Positions 1 through 8,469 of a DNA stretch of 64,000 bases are shown here, one piece after another. The notes below the pieces were generated by a model. The model saw nothing but the letters and a program-made list of their open reading frames with translations, made no database searches and was not told the origin of the DNA. This DNA comes from CAZMZW01 sp964571135 (lineage in GTDB: Bacteria > Chloroflexota > Anaerolineae > Anaerolineales > Anaerolineaceae): the NCBI GenBank assembly GCA_964571135.1, contig CAZMZW010000001.1, forward strand, positions 372,001-436,000, read 5' to 3'. The first letter of the stretch is position 1. The number at the start of each line of letters is the position of its first letter. A program made the translations under genes and the position numbers.

Positions 1-1
1 T

Positions 2-691
2 ACCGATAACGACGGCGACGATGGTGCCTGGTCAGACGGGATAACCGCGAAGGGGAATAACGTCCATATCACCAACAACACCATCATCAACCCTTCGGAT
101 GTCGGGATCGTAACCTTTGGTGGTAAGGATTCCATCATCGCGAATAACATTGTTAAGATTGCCTCAGGGAATTACGGGGCTTTTGCAGCCATCGCCATCC
201 ATCCATGGGACATAGCCAATGCTTCCGGAGTTCAGATCACCGGGAACGTCATTATCAATGAGGGTGACAGCCGCTGTGGTGGATTGCATACGGGGATCAA
301 TATTGGAGGACATATGTGGGGAGGCGCTTGCGTGAAAGATCCCGTACCAGGAACTTATGGAAATACGCCTTGTTCTAGCAACCCGAATCCTGATCAGGCC
401 GGACCGTGCACAGGTGATAATTGCCAGCTCTGGCTGCTGTTGCCTGAAGGGCAGACCTTCACATTAAAAAACAACACGGTTACAGGCGCTCACGTAAACT
501 ACTTAATCGAGGGTTTCATCATCAAAGGCCAATTCATCGATGAGAACAACGTCAGCCTATCACCTCGTCAATCCGATTGGTATGATGCCCACTTCGGATG
601 CAACGGCATCACCTGGGGGCAATTGGATAAAGTAGCTCGGCACCCCGTACTTCCCGGTTATACTGGTCTGACAATTCACTGCGAACGCTAA
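2..691 (+). CDS. Right-handed parallel beta-helix protein, C-terminal part (5' end outside window)
   Basis: The frame is open from the window edge to a TAA at 689-691, so only the last 229 codons are seen. The visible part has short repeats built on Asn/Gly/Ile turns (for example GNNVHITNNTIINPSDVGIV followed later by IIANNIVKI and VQITGNVIINEG), the pattern of pectate-lyase-like or NosD-like beta-helices in which each rung ends in an Asn ladder. The last 110 residues are less regular and contain several Cys and Trp residues, perhaps a capping or disulfide-linked end. Such proteins are usually secreted or surface polysaccharide-binding or lyase enzymes, but no catalytic motif can be assigned from this fragment. 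An ATG at 284 is internal and is not the real start. Confidence 0.75.
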   Translation, partial: TDNDGDDGAWSDGITAKGNNVHITNNTIINPSDVGIVTFGGKDSIIANNIVKIASGNYGAFAAIAIHPWDIANASGVQITGNVIINEGDSRCGGLHTGINIGGHMWGGACVKDPVPGTYGNTPCSSNPNPDQAGPCTGDNCQLWLLLPEGQTFTLKNNTVTGAHVNYLIEGFIIKGQFIDENNVSLSPRQSDWYDAHFGCNGITWGQLDKVARHPVLPGYTGLTIHCER

Positions 692-1007
692 GGTTTGAAG
701 GCGATTCCATGGATTGATTATCTTGCATCCAATGCTTTTTTTGGGTTTGATTTCTGACATATTACGTTTTAGATAACCCTCCGGGGATTTGTCTGCCCTG
801 ACGGCCAAGCAAGAGAAAGCCTCCCGGGTCATGGTGCAGTCATCCATCCCACTTTATCAATCGATCGACAGGTAATGAAATATACAGAAAAAATTTCCTG
901 GCGCAATGCGAAAAGTCTAAAATTATTACTGAAATCAGGGTAAAACCCCTAGATTTGGCCAAAAATAGTGAAAAAATCCTTGAAAACTATGGGATTTGTT
1001 GGAATTT

Positions 1008-1153
1008 TGACGCACCCCGAAGCCCTTCGTATCAGTGAAGGGTGGAGGTCCTTGTCCTGAGGTTGCATCGTGCAACCATCGGGACAAGGAAGAATAGTTT
1101 AATTTTGATTCCTATCTTTTACTTCTAGACAACTTGTGAATTTTAATAAATTG
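1008..1153. repeat. 146-bp TGACGCA-bounded hairpin element, copy 1
   Basis: It starts with TGACGCACC, the same bases as the 3' end of the tRNA-Lys reading here, and is followed directly by a longer tRNA-Lys half copy that starts with the same bases. Inside are two inverted repeats: CCCTTC/GAAGGG with an 8-base loop near 1023-1042, and a long bipartite stem TCCTTGTCC ... GGGACAAGGA enclosing GGTTGCA-TCG-TGCAACC around 1049-1090. A second copy with the same layout is at 11857-12004. No coding capacity is seen. Confidence 0.7.
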
Positions 1154-1200
1154 TGACGCACCAGGGGGTTGAACCCTGAACCTACTGATTAAGAGTCAGT
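1154..1200 (-). repeat. Partial tRNA-Lys(CTT), 3' half, copy A (candidate att-site remnant)
   Basis: These 47 bases are identical to the 3' half of the intact tRNA-Lys at 40950-41022: T arm, variable loop, anticodon arm and acceptor 3' strand. The match stops within the anticodon arm, so there is no D arm or 5' acceptor strand and this cannot be a functional tRNA. It has the same orientation as the intact gene. Tyrosine recombinases often use tRNA 3' halves as attachment sites, so it is best read as an old attachment-site copy. Confidence 0.75.
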
Positions 1201-1218
1201 AATCAGCATGTCTAAAGC

Positions 1219-1338
1219 GTAGTACGGCGTCTATTGTGTCTATACAGTACACAAAAATGGGAGAAAAGTGTCCACAGCGTCCATATTGTCTACACAGTAG
1301 TACAGCGATTGCATCCGCGTTACACCAGGGAAGGCGAC
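1219..1338. repeat. GTCCA/CAGTA-rich repeat, copy 1
   Basis: Shares with 3550-3675 the blocks CAGTACACAAAA, GTCCACAGCGTCCATA, TCTACACAGTA/TTCCACACAGTA and a closing CAGGGAAGGCGAC. In both places it follows a tRNA-Lys-derived repeat within about 20 bases, so the two may belong to one composite element. No function is known to me. Confidence 0.5.
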
Positions 1339-1549
1339 AAAAAGATTTTCTTAATCCTAACATCAAATGTAACAAATGGGCTGAGATGCATTAAATGCAA
1401 CACTGCTTCAACCCATGGCAGATACCACTTCTTAATATGAATTTTTGAAGACTAACTTCTGGGCAGCCACATACAATCATTATTAATTTGTTATGCTTAA
1501 GAAGCATCTCAAACTGCGTTTACTTCAATGAAATTGGTGTTTTCCCAGA

Positions 1550-2377
1550 CTATTCCTTTGGTTTAAAGGAGGCATAGCTGAAAAAAGCCTGCATAATTCG
1601 GGGGTAACTCTGGGGAAATAATTGACACAACCTAAAGATCAGGCGGGCATCTGCTCCAATAATTATGCTGTTGCGCTTTTTTAGCATAGCATGCAATATC
1701 TTTTTTACGGTTTTATCTGCGTCCAAGAAAGCGAGTTTGGTGAATAGATCGTGGGAGATTTCCCGCTCATTTTCCGGCAGATTAGGGGCGTTGCGGATCA
1801 AGTTAGTTTTGACCCCTCCGGGATGTACCACCATAATATGCACTTTCGAACCCGCCAGCTCCGCCTGCAGCGATTCGGTCAATCCTCTTACCGCTGACTT
1901 GCTGATGCTGTAAGCAGAGTGGCCGAACAATCCCACCAATCCAGCCAAACTGGAGACGTTCACGATATAGGCTTCCGGGCGTATCTTGAGGTGTGGCAGA
2001 AAAGCGCGAATGCCGTGGATCACACCCCATAAATTTATATTGATTATCTGTTCAATCTGGGCGTTCGTGGTTTCTTCAAAGCTTATTGGCCTGTAACAAA
2101 TGCCGGCGTTGTTGATCAGCATGTCCACCGTGCCATGAGCTGCCAACACTTCAGCAGAAAATTTTTCCATCTGAGCTTGGTCTGACACATTCACATGATG
2201 CAGACTGATACGCTTGCCCTCATCCCTTATCAGCCTTCGGGTTTTATCCAGCTCATCCATGTCCCAGTCACACAATGCCAGATGAGACCCGGCGGCAGCC
2301 AACTGTAAAGCAAAGCTTCGCCCAAGGCCAGAACCAGCCCCTGTTATTACTGATATTCTGTCTTGGAATGATTTCAT
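1550..2377 (-). CDS. SDR family NAD(P)-dependent oxidoreductase
   Basis: A 275-residue classical short-chain dehydrogenase/reductase, cytosolic. The Rossmann cofactor motif TGAGSGLG is at residues 12-19, the structural NNAG at 89-92, and the catalytic Ser143, Tyr156 and Lys160 (YSISK) are all in place. After the core, the protein has a longer C-terminal tail (about residues 225-275) with a basic and hydrophobic stretch seen in SDRs that associate with membranes or act on lipids. Asp at the end of beta-2 (CDWDMDELDK) suggests NAD(H) preference. The substrate cannot be told. It stands alone on the minus strand between repeat-rich gaps, so no operon partner helps. Confidence 0.88.
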   Translation of the reverse strand: MKSFQDRISVITGAGSGLGRSFALQLAAAGSHLALCDWDMDELDKTRRLIRDEGKRISLHHVNVSDQAQMEKFSAEVLAAHGTVDMLINNAGICYRPISFEETTNAQIEQIININLWGVIHGIRAFLPHLKIRPEAYIVNVSSLAGLVGLFGHSAYSISKSAVRGLTESLQAELAGSKVHIMVVHPGGVKTNLIRNAPNLPENEREISHDLFTKLAFLDADKTVKKILHAMLKKRNSIIIGADARLIFRLCQLFPQSYPRIMQAFFSYASFKPKE

Positions 2378-2764
2378 ATTACCGAAATTTCACGTCTGAT
2401 TCTATTTATAAACAGTATATCCCGATATTATTGATTGTTGTGATCGTTTCCACTAAATAATAGTGTGATGCTTTCTATTGTTATCATTTTTGTCAAACAT
2501 TATCCTAAATTCAGAAATTGGAACTGTTTTTATCGGCCAGATAAAAATTCAAATAACAGGTTGAGACTTAAAAAGGGAGGTTATTAAAAATTACCAATAT
2601 CTTCGATATTTGAGTGACGCACCAGGGGGTTGAACCCTGAACCTACTGATTAAGAGTCAGTTGTGATTATTACCCTGGTGAATCTACTGACGGGCGCCTG
2701 AATCATTGTGCGACGACCCGAGAATCTATGGACTCTATACAAAACCGTCAGTATTATCAGAATT
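2378..2764. other. Intergenic gap with tRNA-Lys half copy
   Basis: This 387-base gap separates the SDR gene start from the next minus-strand gene. Apart from the tRNA-derived repeat (2615-2661) and a short ACTGAC hairpin-repeat relic (2684-2715), it is AT-rich with no supported gene. Confidence 0.5.
2615..2661 (-). repeat. Partial tRNA-Lys(CTT), 3' half, copy B (candidate att-site remnant)
   Basis: Identical to the tRNA-Lys 3' half in the gene at 40950-41022; the identity runs two bases further than listed here (49 bases). Same orientation as the intact gene, again without the 5' half. It is followed by a degenerate ACTGACGGGCG repeat at 2684-2715. Confidence 0.75.
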
Positions 2765-3343
2765 TCACTGGATGTTGTAGACAATTAGGGAAGAGAGTAG
2801 AGCTTGATATTCACTCATGAATTCCTGTCGAGCTGCTGAATTAATGTATCGGTAACGGACTTGAAACAATTTTCCATTTGCAATGAACAGTGTCATCAAA
2901 GCTTCAACACCCTCATAACTATAATCAAATTGAATGGCTGGATACCCGGCCACTTCAAGCGAAGCGCGATTTCGAGCTAATTGATTTATTAGAGGGTTGG
3001 CAGTGAAGTACTGTTCAGCATCAGTGATGCCATCCACTAGCGGTTTCGATAATACCAGAAATTCTGCTCCGCTTTCTAAAATTGGATAACCACTCGAGAT
3101 TTGGTATTTTGGGCTGGTAAAAGAAACCTCTTCAATTCCCGGTCCGCGAACCACTACTTCCTGCTGCCAACCGACAGGAAACCTCAGGGAATAAATGTAC
3201 TGCGGGTGGGTAAAGAGCCGGGTGGTTAGGGGAGTTTCACTCGGTTGAAGAGAAAGCGTGGGGACAAAGGTAGGGCTGCTGCAAGCGCCTAATAAAATAA
3301 TGAGTAAAAATAGAAGTGCAGCTGAGGTGTGATATTTATTCAT
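2765..3343 (-). CDS. Lipoprotein of unknown function
   Basis: 192 residues when started at the internal ATG at 3343, which begins a typical lipoprotein signal: MNK, a hydrophobic run, then the lipobox LGAC with Cys21. An upstream ATG at 3361 would add six residues. After a Ser/Pro/Thr-rich linker the mature part begins with HPQYIYSLRFPVGWQ, a pattern seen in PsbP-like or YbbR-neighbour lipoproteins in which a short 'F-P-x-GW' beta strand opens the domain. The rest is a single alpha/beta domain of about 140 residues. It should be anchored to the outer face of the cell membrane. I do not recognise the family and give no activity. Confidence 0.7.
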   Translation of the reverse strand: MNKYHTSAALLFLLIILLGACSSPTFVPTLSLQPSETPLTTRLFTHPQYIYSLRFPVGWQQEVVVRGPGIEEVSFTSPKYQISSGYPILESGAEFLVLSKPLVDGITDAEQYFTANPLINQLARNRASLEVAGYPAIQFDYSYEGVEALMTLFIANGKLFQVRYRYINSAARQEFMSEYQALLSSLIVYNIQ

Positions 3344-3458
3344 ATAGAACTTCTCTGTCAATTTGAATCGTTTTACCTTTTGATATGTCTACTTGATATC
3401 TTATATTTCTCCGACCACATAAATATTTTCCAACTAATTATAATGCGGACGATCCAAG

Positions 3459-3544
3459 CTACTGACGGACGCCTGATTAAGAGTCAGATGCAAATAGTGA
3501 ACAGGAGAATCTACTGACGGGCGTCTGATTAAGAGTCAGTTGCT
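3459..3544. repeat. Two ACTGAC-hairpin repeats in tandem
   Basis: Two units, each opening with CTACTGACGG and ending in CTGATTAAGAGTCAG, lie 22 bases apart. The second unit forms an inverted repeat ACTGAC (3512-3517) / GTCAGT (3535-3540). The end of each unit equals the anticodon-arm part of tRNA-Lys. About 69 bases, from the end of unit one to the end of unit two, are the same as 12114-12182. Confidence 0.65.
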
Positions 3545-3549
3545 ATCAA

Positions 3550-3675
3550 CGTCCACAGCGTCCATACAGTAGTACAGCGTCCATACAGTACACAAAATAA
3601 GTGAAAAACCATCCATAGTTTCCACACAGTATCACCGGCGTTGCACCACGGTTGCACCGAAACAGGGAAGGCGAC
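3550..3675. repeat. GTCCA/CAGTA-rich repeat, copy 2
   Basis: Second copy of the repeat at 1219-1338. Here the internal unit GCGTCCATACAGTA is itself doubled. It follows the ACTGAC hairpin repeats directly, as copy 1 follows a tRNA-Lys half copy. Confidence 0.5.
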
Positions 3676-3800
3676 TCATAAACATTTTTGAAATTGAATA
3701 TATCCTGGACATAAAGATTGATTAGACAAAAATCCATTAAGAATGATTCCAATAACTTCATAAAATAAATCGTGCTATGATAAAAGATAGAGGAGAGAGG

Positions 3801-6041
3801 ATGAAACAGAGGTGGTGGAAAAGCCTGCGCATAAAGATCATTACCTGGTCTTTTATTCCAACTGTCATCATCCTTTCAGCAGTAGCCTGGTTTACCTTTT
3901 ACTCTTACCAGAAGGTGATAGGCGATCAAGCCATCAAACAGAACCAAGAAATAGTGCAGGACAAAGCAAAACAGGCTCTCAATGCTCTTAATAACAAGAT
4001 CGTTCCAATAATTCTCCAGGTTTTTCTTGAGATCGATAATCGTCATGATGAGCCGATAGAAGTAAGGGCTGAAAATATCCTCAACCATGCTAATAACCTG
4101 GATTACTTTGATGGGGGGATTTTTTTCCTGGATCAGAATGGAAAGGTGTTTAAGACCCACCCCGAGCAACCAGACCTGATCGGCCAAGATTGGTCTGATA
4201 CGCCGCAATTCCGATTTCTTCAAAAACAGAATAATGCATCCATAGCCACCGATCTGCAAACCATCGAATCATCCGGGAAAAAAATCATTTGCTCAGGTGT
4301 TGCGATGATCGGTCAGAAAGGCGACACGGTCGGGGCAGATTATTTCTGTTTTACTGTTTTTCCGGTCACTCAGAACATATACTACCAGATGTTTAATTCA
4401 GTGAATATGGGTCCGGATTTTTATTTACTGGATGGCAATCAACGCATCATTTATTCAGAGAATCCCGTCGAGATTACAAAGGATCTATCTGAAGATCCAA
4501 TTCTACAGAAGCTTTTTAATACAGAGAACCAGAGTGGGCGTTTCCGTTCTGGAACGGAAGATATAGTAGCTAGCTACTTTATCATCAACCCCCTTCTGGG
4601 TACCGAAAGCTGGATTGCATTGAATAAAGAAAGTTGGGTGGAGGTGATGCGGCCGTCCCTGCCCTATCGGCAGTTGCTCTTATTGCTTCTGGCTATGGGT
4701 GTCATTGTGCCTGTGATCGTCACCACCATCGGTGTAAGACATATTACGAATCCAATCCAGAAATTGATTCAGGCTGCCGCGAAAGTAACAGAAGGTCATT
4801 TCAAGCACCGCATTGTTGTGAACACCGCAGATGAAATTGAAACCCTGGCTGATCAATTCAACCTGATGTCAGATAAACTGGCAGAATCCTATGCAACTCT
4901 GGAGAAAAAAGTTGCCGACCGCACCCGTGAGCTTGCGATAATGAACGCGATCATATCGGTTACCAGTCATTCGCTGGATATTCATAAGATCCTCAAAGAG
5001 GCATTGAACAAGACAGTTGAACAACTAGGTTTTGACACTGGCGCAGCCTTTAAATTAGAAACCGATCCAATCAAGGCTGCCTTGATTGCTTCCCGCGGGT
5101 TCAAACCAAGTATCGCAAATGACCTTGCCGGCACCTATACAATTAAGGATCACAGCAAATCGATTAATCATCCCCACAAAGTGACCTTCTTCCCGATTGG
5201 TAATCCGAAAGATGAAAAACAGGGAAGGTTGATGGCGAAATCTGGCATCGATTTGCTGGTCCACATCCCGCTTTCAACCAAAGGGCATGTCCTCGGATTC
5301 ATTTTCCTCGGTAAAAAGGGATCAAACAACTTGTCTTCTGAAGAACAATCATTATTGAGTTCAATCGGGCAGCAGATCGGGGTTGCCATGGAAAATGCCC
5401 ACTTATATGAGCAGGCGGAAAAGACAGCTGTGACAACCGAGCGCAACCGCCTGGCTCGCGAACTGCACGATGCGGTTACACAAACCCTTTTTTCCGCCAA
5501 CCTTATAGCAGACGTCATTCCTCGGGTTTGGAAACGCGATCAAAAAGAAGGCCTGGAGAGCCTGGAGGAACTGCGCCAGCTGACGCGCGGTGCGCTCGCG
5601 GAAATGCGGACCATGCTCATCGAGATGCGCCCTGAGTCTTTGGAGCGGTCTGACATCAAAACCCTGCTTACACAATTGACCGACGCCTTTATCGGCCGCG
5701 TTCGTGTTCCGGTAGCCCTGGACATCCAGGGAGAATGCGCATTGACCCAGGATGCGAAGATAGTTTTTTATCGAGTTGCACAGGAAGCATTGAATAACAT
5801 CGCCAAGCATTCGGGAGCCAGAAATGTTGAACTTCTTTTGAAATGCCAGCCTGGCCATTTCAGTATGATCATTAAGGATGACGGACTTGGTTTTGAATCC
5901 AGCTCCATTCCAGCGGGTCACATGGGAATAACCATCATGCGTGAGCGCGCCAATTCAATCGCAGCCCGTTTCATGATTAAAAGCCAGGTGGGGATGGGCA
6001 CAACTATTAATCTCGAATGGAAACCAGCGCGGAAGGATTGA
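3801..6041 (+). CDS. Membrane sensor histidine kinase (HAMP, GAF, HisKA_3)
   Basis: 746 residues from the ATG at 3801, chosen because a GAGGAGAGAGG ribosome site lies just before it; an ATG at 3777 has none. Order of parts: membrane helix at about 10-30, an extracytoplasmic sensor of about 250 residues that looks like a Cache-type double fold, a second helix at about 295-315, HAMP, a GAF domain (about 385-530), the HisKA_3 dimerisation helix with phospho-acceptor His556 in LARELHD, and HATPase_c with the N box EALNNIAKHS and the G box DDGLGFE. HisKA_3 kinases pair with NarL-type regulators, and the next gene, three bases on, is one. The signal is unknown; Cache domains usually bind small organic acids or amino acids. 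Confidence 0.9.
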   Translation: MKQRWWKSLRIKIITWSFIPTVIILSAVAWFTFYSYQKVIGDQAIKQNQEIVQDKAKQALNALNNKIVPIILQVFLEIDNRHDEPIEVRAENILNHANNLDYFDGGIFFLDQNGKVFKTHPEQPDLIGQDWSDTPQFRFLQKQNNASIATDLQTIESSGKKIICSGVAMIGQKGDTVGADYFCFTVFPVTQNIYYQMFNSVNMGPDFYLLDGNQRIIYSENPVEITKDLSEDPILQKLFNTENQSGRFRSGTEDIVASYFIINPLLGTESWIALNKESWVEVMRPSLPYRQLLLLLLAMGVIVPVIVTTIGVRHITNPIQKLIQAAAKVTEGHFKHRIVVNTADEIETLADQFNLMSDKLAESYATLEKKVADRTRELAIMNAIISVTSHSLDIHKILKEALNKTVEQLGFDTGAAFKLETDPIKAALIASRGFKPSIANDLAGTYTIKDHSKSINHPHKVTFFPIGNPKDEKQGRLMAKSGIDLLVHIPLSTKGHVLGFIFLGKKGSNNLSSEEQSLLSSIGQQIGVAMENAHLYEQAEKTAVTTERNRLARELHDAVTQTLFSANLIADVIPRVWKRDQKEGLESLEELRQLTRGALAEMRTMLIEMRPESLERSDIKTLLTQLTDAFIGRVRVPVALDIQGECALTQDAKIVFYRVAQEALNNIAKHSGARNVELLLKCQPGHFSMIIKDDGLGFESSSIPAGHMGITIMRERANSIAARFMIKSQVGMGTTINLEWKPARKD

Positions 6042-6044
6042 AAC

Positions 6045-6689
6045 TTGAAAAAAATAAAGTCAACCCGGGTGATGTTGGTGGATGACCATAATGTGGTACG
6101 CAGCGGGCTGGCCACATTTATTAAAGCCTATGAGGATCTGGAACTGGTGGGCGAGGCAAAAAATGGTTTGGAAGCGGTTAATCTGGTTCAAAAAGTGAAA
6201 CCGGAGGTAATTCTGATGGATTTGATGATGCCGGAAATGGATGGCATAGCCGCCACGCGTGCGATATTAGCAAACCAACCCGAAATTAAAATCATTGCCA
6301 TGACCAGTTTCGAGGAAGAAACTCTCGTGCAGGGTGTGCTGGCAGCGGGAGCGATCAGCTATTTGCTCAAGAATGTCACCTCTGACGAGCTGGCAAAAGC
6401 GATCAGGGATGCAGTTTCGGGCAGATCCACGCTTTCCCCCGAAGCTGCCAGAGTGCTTGTCCAGGCAACCCGCCCGACGCACCAGCCTTTGATCGACCTG
6501 ACGGATCGTGAGCGGGAAGTATTGAATCTGGTGGTTCAGGGGAACAGCAACCAGCACATCGCCGAGAAACTGTTCATCAGCATCGCTACAGTAAAAGCTC
6601 ACATCAGCAGTATCCTCTCCAAGCTTCAGGTTTCCAGTCGGGCAGAAGCCATCGCGTATGCGATTAAAAATAAAATCGTAACCCTGTAA
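6045..6689 (+). CDS. NarL/FixJ-family response regulator
   Basis: 214 residues with a TTG start at 6045, three bases after the kinase stop, so the two genes are translationally linked. The receiver has the acidic pair VDDH, the phospho-accepting Asp59 in LMDLMMPEMDG, the conserved Thr/Ser (MTSF) and Lys (LLKN). The C-terminal LuxR-type helix-turn-helix (about 150-205) has LTDREREVL and the recognition helix IATVKAHISSILSKL. It should be phosphorylated by the kinase just upstream. The targets are unknown; the duplicated leader sequences before the next two genes (6730-6805 and 8347-8430) are candidates. Confidence 0.92.
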   Translation: MKKIKSTRVMLVDDHNVVRSGLATFIKAYEDLELVGEAKNGLEAVNLVQKVKPEVILMDLMMPEMDGIAATRAILANQPEIKIIAMTSFEEETLVQGVLAAGAISYLLKNVTSDELAKAIRDAVSGRSTLSPEAARVLVQATRPTHQPLIDLTDREREVLNLVVQGNSNQHIAEKLFISIATVKAHISSILSKLQVSSRAEAIAYAIKNKIVTL

Positions 6690-6729
6690 TTTGAGTATCC
6701 TACTTTAGTATAAGAAAAAGCTCCTTTTG

Positions 6730-6810
6730 TATAAGAAAAAAATACAATCCAAAGGATAACCTATAACTCCTCGGCGGATGGATGTGCCAGAGGAGTTTTT
6801 CTTTTATTGT
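6730..6810 (+). promoter_or_regulatory. Duplicated leader sequence, copy 1
   Basis: A stretch beginning GTATAAGAAAAA, then ATACAATCCAAAGGATA, AACTCC and GATGGATGT is repeated at 8347-8430 before the small PUA-like gene. A shorter extra GTATAAGAAAAA lies just upstream at about 6708. The sharing of sequence before two otherwise unrelated genes suggests common control or a mobile leader. Confidence 0.5.
6765..6806 (+). terminator. Rho-independent terminator after the two-component pair
   Basis: AACTCCTC (6765-6772) pairs with GAGGAGTT (6790-6797), followed by TTTCTTTTATT. It lies 75 bases past the response regulator and before the hydrolase gene, inside the duplicated leader. In the second leader copy most of this pairing is lost. 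Confidence 0.7.
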
Positions 6811-6857
6811 AGTGGCATAGTAATTGGTCTTTCTAATGAACCTAAAGGAGGCTCGAA

Positions 6858-8213
6858 ATGAAAAAGAAATGGATCATCATCACATTATGCGCCGCCGTAC
6901 TTGTCACAGCCGCAATCAGTATTATCCTGACCGGCCATGCAGCCGTCAGCCAACTGGTCGATCAGGCTGGCCCTTACAAAGTCGGTTTTGTGGCAAATAC
7001 ATATTACGACAATACCCGGAGTGACTTTACCGGGGGTGCACGGCCTATCCAGACATTTATCTGGTATCCGGCTGCGCCTGACAACAATGGCATTCCAATG
7101 TTGCCAGCTGTTTATTCAATGAATCTGGCTACATTACAGGACCTGCCGGATGCCTCATCGACTGATTTCGAGGCATATGGTGTCGACCCGGCATATCAGG
7201 AAGTGACGGCTTCCAACCACGGTCCCTTCCCACTAGTTATTTTCTCACCTGGCGCGCAAGGAGATTCACTCGCCTATGCCCAAATCGGAACACGCCTAGC
7301 TAGTCATGGCTTTGTAGTCGCCATCCCAACCACATTCGATGATAAGTTTAATGCGTCGGGACAACCGGAGTATTACCCAACGGTTGAAGCATATATGATC
7401 GGGACGTACATTGAGCGAAGCAAGGACATCCAGTACCTGATGACTCAGCTGATTGAAGACTCGCAGCATTCCAACAATCTTTTGTCCGGAACTATTCAGG
7501 AGAAAAAGATTGCTGTTGCAGGGCACTCTCTGGGAGCATTGGCTGCCATGGCATTAGCAGGAGGAGACGACCAGGCCTGTGATGCGTCGATGGGCATGAA
7601 CCCGAACAACATCCCTCCTGAAACCTGTGTTCCCATACTCCCGGATTCGCGCATAAAAGCGATCATTCCAATCGATGGGCCCAGTTATGATCTCCACTAT
7701 GATGAGATAGCTAGGATCAAAATCCCGAGTATGGTAATGGGACAGGAATGGAGCACTTTGGAATCAGTACATTTCAACGTTGAATCTATGTTAGCCAGGC
7801 CGCATTCTGCCATCCAAGGGAATCCCAATTTCCGGGTGGATTTCGCATATGCCAATCACAATTCGTTTTCGAGCATCTGCGCATATATTCATGTCTTGAA
7901 AGATAAAGGGATCATTGATGATCAAATACTCGAAGCTGCAAAACCTTCAAACTGCCCACCCGAACCACTATCGGCAAATGAAGTTGATACCATTGTCACC
8001 AAGTATATGATCGCTTTCCTTAAAACCGTATTGAATAAGGAATCTACTTACAAGGAAATGCTCACAACTGACTACGCCCTTGCAAATGAACCCTTAATAG
8101 AATTCTTCGAAACCGAGAAGAGTACACCCAATTCAACTGACAAAGATGGCTATTTTAGCTATTTTATGCACCAGCCTGGAACAGTACGGGCCACAGAATT
8201 AAAAGATCCATAA
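6858..8213 (+). CDS. Secreted or membrane-anchored alpha/beta hydrolase (PAF-acetylhydrolase/dienelactone hydrolase type)
   Basis: 451 residues starting at ATG 6858 after AAAGGAGG. The N-terminus is a signal peptide or anchor (KKKW then hydrophobic to about residue 30), so the enzyme should act outside the membrane. The nucleophile elbow GHSLG puts Ser224 as catalytic residue; the oxyanion region is PLVIFSPGAQGD, and an acid (PIDGP) and a late His (YANHNSF) complete a plausible triad. The layout (a long N-terminal 'FIWYPA' strand, then SPG) resembles platelet-activating-factor acetylhydrolase-like esterases. Natural substrates cannot be inferred. A terminator follows at 8245. Confidence 0.8.
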   Translation: MKKKWIIITLCAAVLVTAAISIILTGHAAVSQLVDQAGPYKVGFVANTYYDNTRSDFTGGARPIQTFIWYPAAPDNNGIPMLPAVYSMNLATLQDLPDASSTDFEAYGVDPAYQEVTASNHGPFPLVIFSPGAQGDSLAYAQIGTRLASHGFVVAIPTTFDDKFNASGQPEYYPTVEAYMIGTYIERSKDIQYLMTQLIEDSQHSNNLLSGTIQEKKIAVAGHSLGALAAMALAGGDDQACDASMGMNPNNIPPETCVPILPDSRIKAIIPIDGPSYDLHYDEIARIKIPSMVMGQEWSTLESVHFNVESMLARPHSAIQGNPNFRVDFAYANHNSFSSICAYIHVLKDKGIIDDQILEAAKPSNCPPEPLSANEVDTIVTKYMIAFLKTVLNKESTYKEMLTTDYALANEPLIEFFETEKSTPNSTDKDGYFSYFMHQPGTVRATELKDP

Positions 8214-8244
8214 GTATAGAGAGAACGATAGCTGCTTATGAATT

Positions 8245-8279
8245 GTCGAAGATAGCCAAGAGGTTGTCTTCGACTTTTT
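8245..8279 (+). terminator. Terminator after the hydrolase gene
   Basis: GTCGAAGA (8245-8252) pairs perfectly with TCTTCGAC (8267-8274), followed by TTTTT. Confidence 0.8.
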
Positions 8280-8346
8280 AATCAACGGTATTTTGGTTTT
8301 AGGCGAAAAATAAAACTCTTTCGGTTTAGAAACAAATGCTGAACTA

Positions 8347-8430
8347 AAGTATAAGAAAAAATACAATCCAAAGAATACCCTTTAACTCCCCGGTAGATGG
8401 ATGTATCAAAGGGATCTCTCTTTTATAGTA
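8347..8430 (+). promoter_or_regulatory. Duplicated leader sequence, copy 2
   Basis: Second copy of the leader at 6730-6810. The GTATAAGAAAAA, ATACAATCCAAAG and GATGGATGT blocks are kept, but the terminator-like stem has decayed to about four pairs, so here it would let transcription pass into the next gene. Confidence 0.5.
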
Positions 8431-8469
8431 AGTATGGAAAAAAAAACATCCAATAAAGGAATTGAAAAA

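Larger units (their letters stand above)
692..1549. other. Long repeat-bearing gap without a convincing gene
   Basis: This 858-base gap between two convergent genes holds a 146-base hairpin element (1008-1153), a 47-base copy of the 3' half of tRNA-Lys (1154-1200) and a roughly 120-base repeat shared with 3550-3675 (1219-1338). Small open frames here (68-95 codons) lack ribosome binding sites and run across the repeats. From 1340 to 1549 nothing is recognisable. Confidence 0.6.
3344..3800. other. Repeat-rich gap upstream of the sensor kinase
   Basis: The gap holds two copies of an ACTGAC...GTCAGT hairpin repeat (3459-3488 and 3510-3544) and the second copy of the GTCCA/CAGTA repeat (3550-3675). 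A 71-codon frame on the minus strand lies wholly in this repeat and is not credible. The Shine-Dalgarno for the next gene is GGAG at about 3790. Confidence 0.5.

Noticed and set aside
1234..1440. 68-codon plus-strand frame
   Set aside because: It starts inside a repeat and the same frame is not open in the other copy of the repeat.
3546..3761. 71-codon minus-strand frame upstream of the sensor kinase
   Set aside because: It lies wholly inside the GTCCA/CAGTA repeat and the kinase leader, with no ribosome site.
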